46,510 bases of DNA, from the IMG/VR virus record IMGVR_UViG_3300032286_000750, positions 1 to 46,510 of that record; one strand, given 5' to 3'. Positions 44,121 through 46,510 of this stretch are shown piece by piece (within the stretch, counting starts at the first letter, position 1; each line of letters opens with the position of its first letter). The notes below the pieces were generated by a model. It saw only the letters and a program-made list of their open reading frames with translations, ran no database searches and was not told the origin of the DNA. The translations under genes and the position numbers were made by a program. This stretch comes from a virus.

Positions 44121-44472
44121 AAATAGATCCTAGCGTACGATATGGGTTCCAGCTTCTCAATCGAGATCCGCAACCACAATTGGTATCTTTTTGGAAGGCA
44201 ATCATTTTGCCAGACTCAGTAACAACGTGGGCATCCTGCTCGACCTTAGATGGTTTAATAAACATCTTGTAAACTTCATTAAAAACAATCTGAGGGCCTT
44301 CGGGCGAGTCGACAGCAACAGTGATGTTGGTTTCAGTAATGATCACTCGAGTGGTTGCTAGGTAGTATGCACCTTTAGTTGGAGGATATGAGGACAGATT
44401 ACGCACCTCAATAAGAGGGTTGGATGGGACAATGGCAAAATGGGCTGGGAATACATCATAAAGTATTTGCAT
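44107..44472 (-). CDS. Small protein of unknown function
   Basis: I do not recognise this 121-residue protein. It is beta-rich (FAIVPSNPLIEVRNLSSYPP, YLATTRVIITETNITVAVDS) and ends with a Cys/Gly-Cys motif (KDTNCGCGSRL). It resembles small head-region proteins with such a cysteine cluster, but no fold is certain. The ATG at 44472 lies 12 bases after the HTH gene stop, without a strong ribosome site. Its end overlaps the membrane protein start, so the three genes are one transcript. Confidence 0.55.
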   Translation of the reverse strand: MQILYDVFPAHFAIVPSNPLIEVRNLSSYPPTKGAYYLATTRVIITETNITVAVDSPEGPQIVFNEVYKMFIKPSKVEQDAHVVTESGKMIAFQKDTNCGCGSRLRSWNPYRTLGSIYDPS

Positions 44473-44484
44473 AGGTATAGTGTA

Positions 44485-44982
44485 CTACTTATTCAAACGT
44501 CTGGCTATTGCACGATGGGTGACGTTGGCAGCTCTAGCTATGTCAGCGATAGAGACGTTGTTGGAGCGAAGATCTTTCACTATCCTATCCATTTCCTCGT
44601 TTGCTTGTGACTCCCTAGACGTCGATGGCATTCTGGCACGATATAGGCGAGCTAGGGGAGCTAGATTCTTAAGGACGTCGGCCACGTCGTCTGGCACACC
44701 GGGAGAAACGGGGGTGATGCGCTGATAGCCGTTTTTGGGGGTCTTGTGAGTAGGGTCTGGAATAGGGACGTTGATTGGGTGGATTGTGTCTTTTTTATCA
44801 ACCCAAGCTTTTACAGTTGATCGACGTCGAGGTGGATCAAATGCGTTACCGATTGCTTGTAGTGTCCATCCTTTGTTGTACAGGAGATGAACTCGGGTCA
44901 ACAGTTCTTTACGTTTGAGACTGCGTAGCAGGTCTACTTCATTTTTTGGAAGAGGTAAGTCTCTTGCGGATCTTCTAGTCAT
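44485..44982 (-). CDS. DNA-binding protein with two HTH motifs (possible small terminase)
   Basis: The 165-residue basic protein has two helix-turn-helix segments: residues 28-60 (LLYNKGWTLQAIGNAFDPP, STVKAWVD) and 130-165 (IVKDLRSNNVSIADIARAAN, VTHRAIARRLNK). They are joined by a Pro-rich linker (INVPIPDPTHKTP). It is the first gene of the leftward structural operon. Genes of this type before the portal are often called HTH proteins or small terminase subunits. With no large terminase nearby, either a DNA-end recognition role or control of the operon is possible. The start ATG sits where transcription from the 44989-44997 promoter should begin, so the mRNA would be leaderless and no ribosome site is seen. 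Confidence 0.65.
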   Translation of the reverse strand: MTRRSARDLPLPKNEVDLLRSLKRKELLTRVHLLYNKGWTLQAIGNAFDPPRRRSTVKAWVDKKDTIHPINVPIPDPTHKTPKNGYQRITPVSPGVPDDVADVLKNLAPLARLYRARMPSTSRESQANEEMDRIVKDLRSNNVSIADIARAANVTHRAIARRLNK

Positions 44983-44988
44983 ACAGAT

Positions 44989-44997
44989 ATTGTATCA
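44989..44997 (-). promoter_or_regulatory. Extended -10 promoter of the structural operon (leaderless start)
   Basis: The minus strand reads TATGATACAATATCTGT and then the ATG. TG, one base, then TACAAT form an extended -10 box. The start of transcription, 7 bases after it, falls on the A of the ATG at 44982. No -35 box is clear. TGATACAAT is identical to the box before the protease gene. Confidence 0.6.
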
Positions 44998-45277
44998 TAG
45001 TTTGGGGCAAAGTTTACGTACTTTATTTAAAAAAGATACCTTAAGTTTTTTTGGATTTGGCCTGCGAGAAGGCTACACACGTTTTTCGAGCTGCTCCAAA
45101 TCGTTTCCAGAATTGATTACAAAACACGCTTTACAAACCTAAATAAGTCAAGAATTAAAAAGCATTGTAAATACCAATTAAGCATCACCAAGTAAATAAA
45201 AATAATCTAAAAATACAATTTTCACTTATCTAGTTCCAACAAATTAATAAATTGCCTATCGGCTTAGCCCATTGGCT
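44998..45277. other. AT-rich intergenic region
   Basis: No gene is seen in these 280 bases. They are AT-rich with runs of A and T. One GC-richer patch at about 45058-45110 and the stretch GGCTTAGCC near 45260 stand out; a related GGCTAAGCC occurs at about 46337. I see no convincing tRNA or rho-independent terminator. Confidence 0.5.
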
Positions 45278-45867
45278 AACACACACAACACACACACACA
45301 CACACAACACACACAACACACACAACACACACACACAACACACACACACAACACAGACACAACACAGACACACACACAGACACACACACACAACACACAC
45401 AACACACACAACACACACACACAACACACACACACACAACACAGACACAACACAGACACACACACACAGGCACAGACACACACACAGACACACACACAGG
45501 CACAGACACACACACACAGGCACACAGGCACACAGGACACACACAGGCACACAGGACACACAGGACACACAGGACACACAGGACACACAGGACACACACA
45601 CACAGGCACACAGGCACAGACACACACACAGACACACACACAGGCACAGGCACACAGGCACACAGGACACACACAGGCACACAGGACACACACACAGGCA
45701 CAGGCACACAGGCACACAGGACACACACAGGCACACAGGACACACACAGGCACACAGGACACACACAGGCACAGGCACACAGGCACAGGCACACAGGCAC
45801 ACAGGCACACAGGACACACACAGGCACAGGCACACAGGCACAGGCACACAGGCACAAGACAAAACCC
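45278..45867. repeat. 590-base tract without T (CA / CAGGCACA repeats)
   Basis: There is not one T on the + strand from 45278 to 45867. The left part is almost pure CA with AACAC interruptions. The middle adds CAGACA, and the right part is built of GGCACACA and GGACACACA units. A block of about 95 bases (ACACAACACACACAAC through AACACAGACACAACACAG) occurs twice, at about 45296-45390 and 45389-45485, showing growth by duplication. All six frames read as His/Thr or Cys/Val low-complexity chains without a ribosome site, so it is not coding. Alternating purine-pyrimidine DNA of this kind can form Z-DNA. Confidence 0.9.
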
Positions 45868-45908
45868 TATAAATAGCCTCTAATTTGATAACAAAAAAGT
45901 TATAAAAC

Positions 45909-45928
45909 TTTACCTAAAAATAGGTAAA
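45909..45928 (+). promoter_or_regulatory. Palindromic operator-like site
   Basis: TTTACCTA and TAGGTAAA flank four A bases, a perfect 8-base inverted repeat of operator size. It lies 5 bases upstream of the proposed -35 box of the rightward gene. A repressor or activator bound there would control it; the HTH protein at 44485 is one candidate. Confidence 0.5.
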
Positions 45929-45933
45929 TAAAC

Positions 45934-45961
45934 TTGCTATTATCCTAGAAATTGGTAATCT
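45934..45961 (+). promoter_or_regulatory. Promoter of the rightward small gene
   Basis: TTGCTA and TAATCT are 16 bases apart, with TG one base before the -10 box (TGGTAATCT). It again has the extended -10 form seen on the other strand. The start would be near 45968, giving a leader of about 47 bases. Confidence 0.45.
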
Positions 45962-46014
45962 ATAAGTAGTTAGATAAAAGTCTAATCTAAACCATAAAAA
46001 ATAAAGGATAAAAA

Positions 46015-46284
46015 ATGAATGAATTAGTAAATGAAGTTGTAAAGTTTGCGGCAACTGAGCGTAGTGTATCAACAGACACAATTCTAGGCGTTCCTAGACT
46101 TGTAGAAATTATTGGTTATGTTTGCGAAGATAAAAATGCTCATAAATCGGTTGCTGATAAAATGGCTAGCCTTGCCCTTAGAATTTATCTCAATGAAGAA
46201 GAACAAATCAAGTTAGCGAAGCAAAGCGAACTAGAAGAAATTAAAAAGTATTGGGATACTAAGTTAGAAGAATTCAACAAGTAA
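46015..46284 (+). CDS. Small rightward protein of unknown function
   Basis: This 89-residue protein is the only + strand gene. The start ATG has AAAGGA 6 bases upstream. The sequence is helical and acidic overall (MNELVNEVVKFAATERSV, ILGVPRLVEIIGYVCEDKN), with a charged C-terminal helix (EEEQIKLAKQSELEEIKKYW). It is soluble, with one Cys and no catalytic motif. It has its own promoter, an upstream palindrome and a strong terminator, so it is a self-contained unit transcribed away from the structural operon. An early or regulatory role is possible but not shown. Confidence 0.75.
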   Translation: MNELVNEVVKFAATERSVSTDTILGVPRLVEIIGYVCEDKNAHKSVADKMASLALRIYLNEEEQIKLAKQSELEEIKKYWDTKLEEFNK

Positions 46285-46293
46285 TAAAAAATA

Positions 46294-46328
46294 AATAACT
46301 CCCCTAGCAATAGGGGAGTTATTTTTTT
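46294..46328 (+). terminator. Rho-independent terminator
   Basis: AATAACTCCCCTA and TAGGGGAGTTATT pair perfectly over 13 bases around the loop GCAA, and the stem runs into a T tract. It begins 10 bases after the stop of the rightward gene. Confidence 0.92.
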
Positions 46329-46370
46329 ATGCCAACGGCTAAGCCTAACGGCTAGGCGTAAAGCGTAAAT

Positions 46371-46510
46371 CCCTTGCCTAGCCCTTGCCTAGTGTCTGCC
46401 CTTGCCTAGTGTCTGCCCTTGCCTAGTGTCTGCCCTTGCCTAGCCCTTGCCTAGTGTCTGCCCTTGTCTAGTGTCTGCCCTTGCCTAGCCCTTGCCTAGC
46501 CCTTGCCTAG
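46371..46510. repeat. Array of CCCTTGCCTAG repeats
   Basis: Ten copies of the 11-base unit CCCTTGCCTAG run to the last base of the window (one copy has TCTAG). Five are followed by the 6-base spacer TGTCTG, making 17-base units; the others abut directly. The 41 bases before the array carry related words (AACGGCTA twice, GCTAGGCG). There are no unique spacers, so this is not CRISPR. It may be an iteron-type site or one end of a larger array. Confidence 0.9.

Noticed and set aside
44915-45142. 75-residue + strand frame at the divergent region
   Set aside because: It starts inside the HTH gene on the other strand, is rich in Phe/Ser/Arg as in antisense shadows, and crosses the leftward promoter.
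45230-45883. Five long open frames on both strands of the CA tract
   Set aside because: They encode only His/Thr/Gln or Cys/Val/Pro repeats, exist because the tract lacks T on one strand, and have no ribosome sites.
46371-46510. CRISPR array
   Set aside because: Units are 11 bases with a fixed 6-base or no spacer; there are no unique spacers and no cas genes.

Overview
This window is the structural (head and tail) half of a tailed double-stranded DNA phage. All genes but one run leftward on the minus strand as a single block, from a small DNA-binding gene at about 45 kb to a tape measure gene that leaves the window at base 1. The capsid protease, portal, connector and tail-terminator sequences look like those of phages of Actinobacteria, but base composition is low in GC (about 40% by eye). 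A host among low-GC, for example freshwater, Actinobacteria is therefore plausible. That is inference only. No tRNA, rRNA, CRISPR, integrase, lysis gene or large terminase subunit is visible.
In transcription order (right to left): a two-HTH protein (44485-44982), a small unknown protein, a small membrane protein, the portal (41982-43787), a Dps-like ferroxidase fused to a long C-terminal extension (40657-41967), a giant 3123-residue protein, a 105-residue protein, a giant 4557-residue protein, a 1614-residue protein containing the capsid maturation protease, the major capsid protein with a long acidic N-terminal part, a second virion protein, the major tail protein, connector and neck proteins, the tail assembly chaperones with a programmed -1 frameshift, and the tape measure protein with tandem repeats.
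The two giant proteins match the class of phage polyvalent proteins: many enzyme domains on one chain, encoded among head genes and thought to enter the host with the DNA. The first carries a DnaG-like primase, a DnaQ-like exonuclease and a UvrD-like helicase. The second carries a DnaQ-like exonuclease, an HExxH zincin, a GNAT, a degenerate ADP-ribosyltransferase-like region, a ParB-like domain and a Pif1-like helicase. The most notable observation is a recurring short motif, [E/I]-Q-E-M-[A/S]. It occurs seven times in these two proteins, and in the first it falls between the enzyme modules. This suggests that both are polyproteins cut into separate enzymes, perhaps by the phage's own protease during capsid maturation.
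Right of the block, 44983-46014 is noncoding. It holds an extended -10 promoter placed so that the first gene would be leaderless, an AT-rich stretch, and a 590-base tract with no T on the + strand, built of CA/CAGGCA-type repeats. A short rightward gene (46015-46284) follows, with a palindrome next to its promoter and a strong terminator. The window ends in an array of 11-base repeats.
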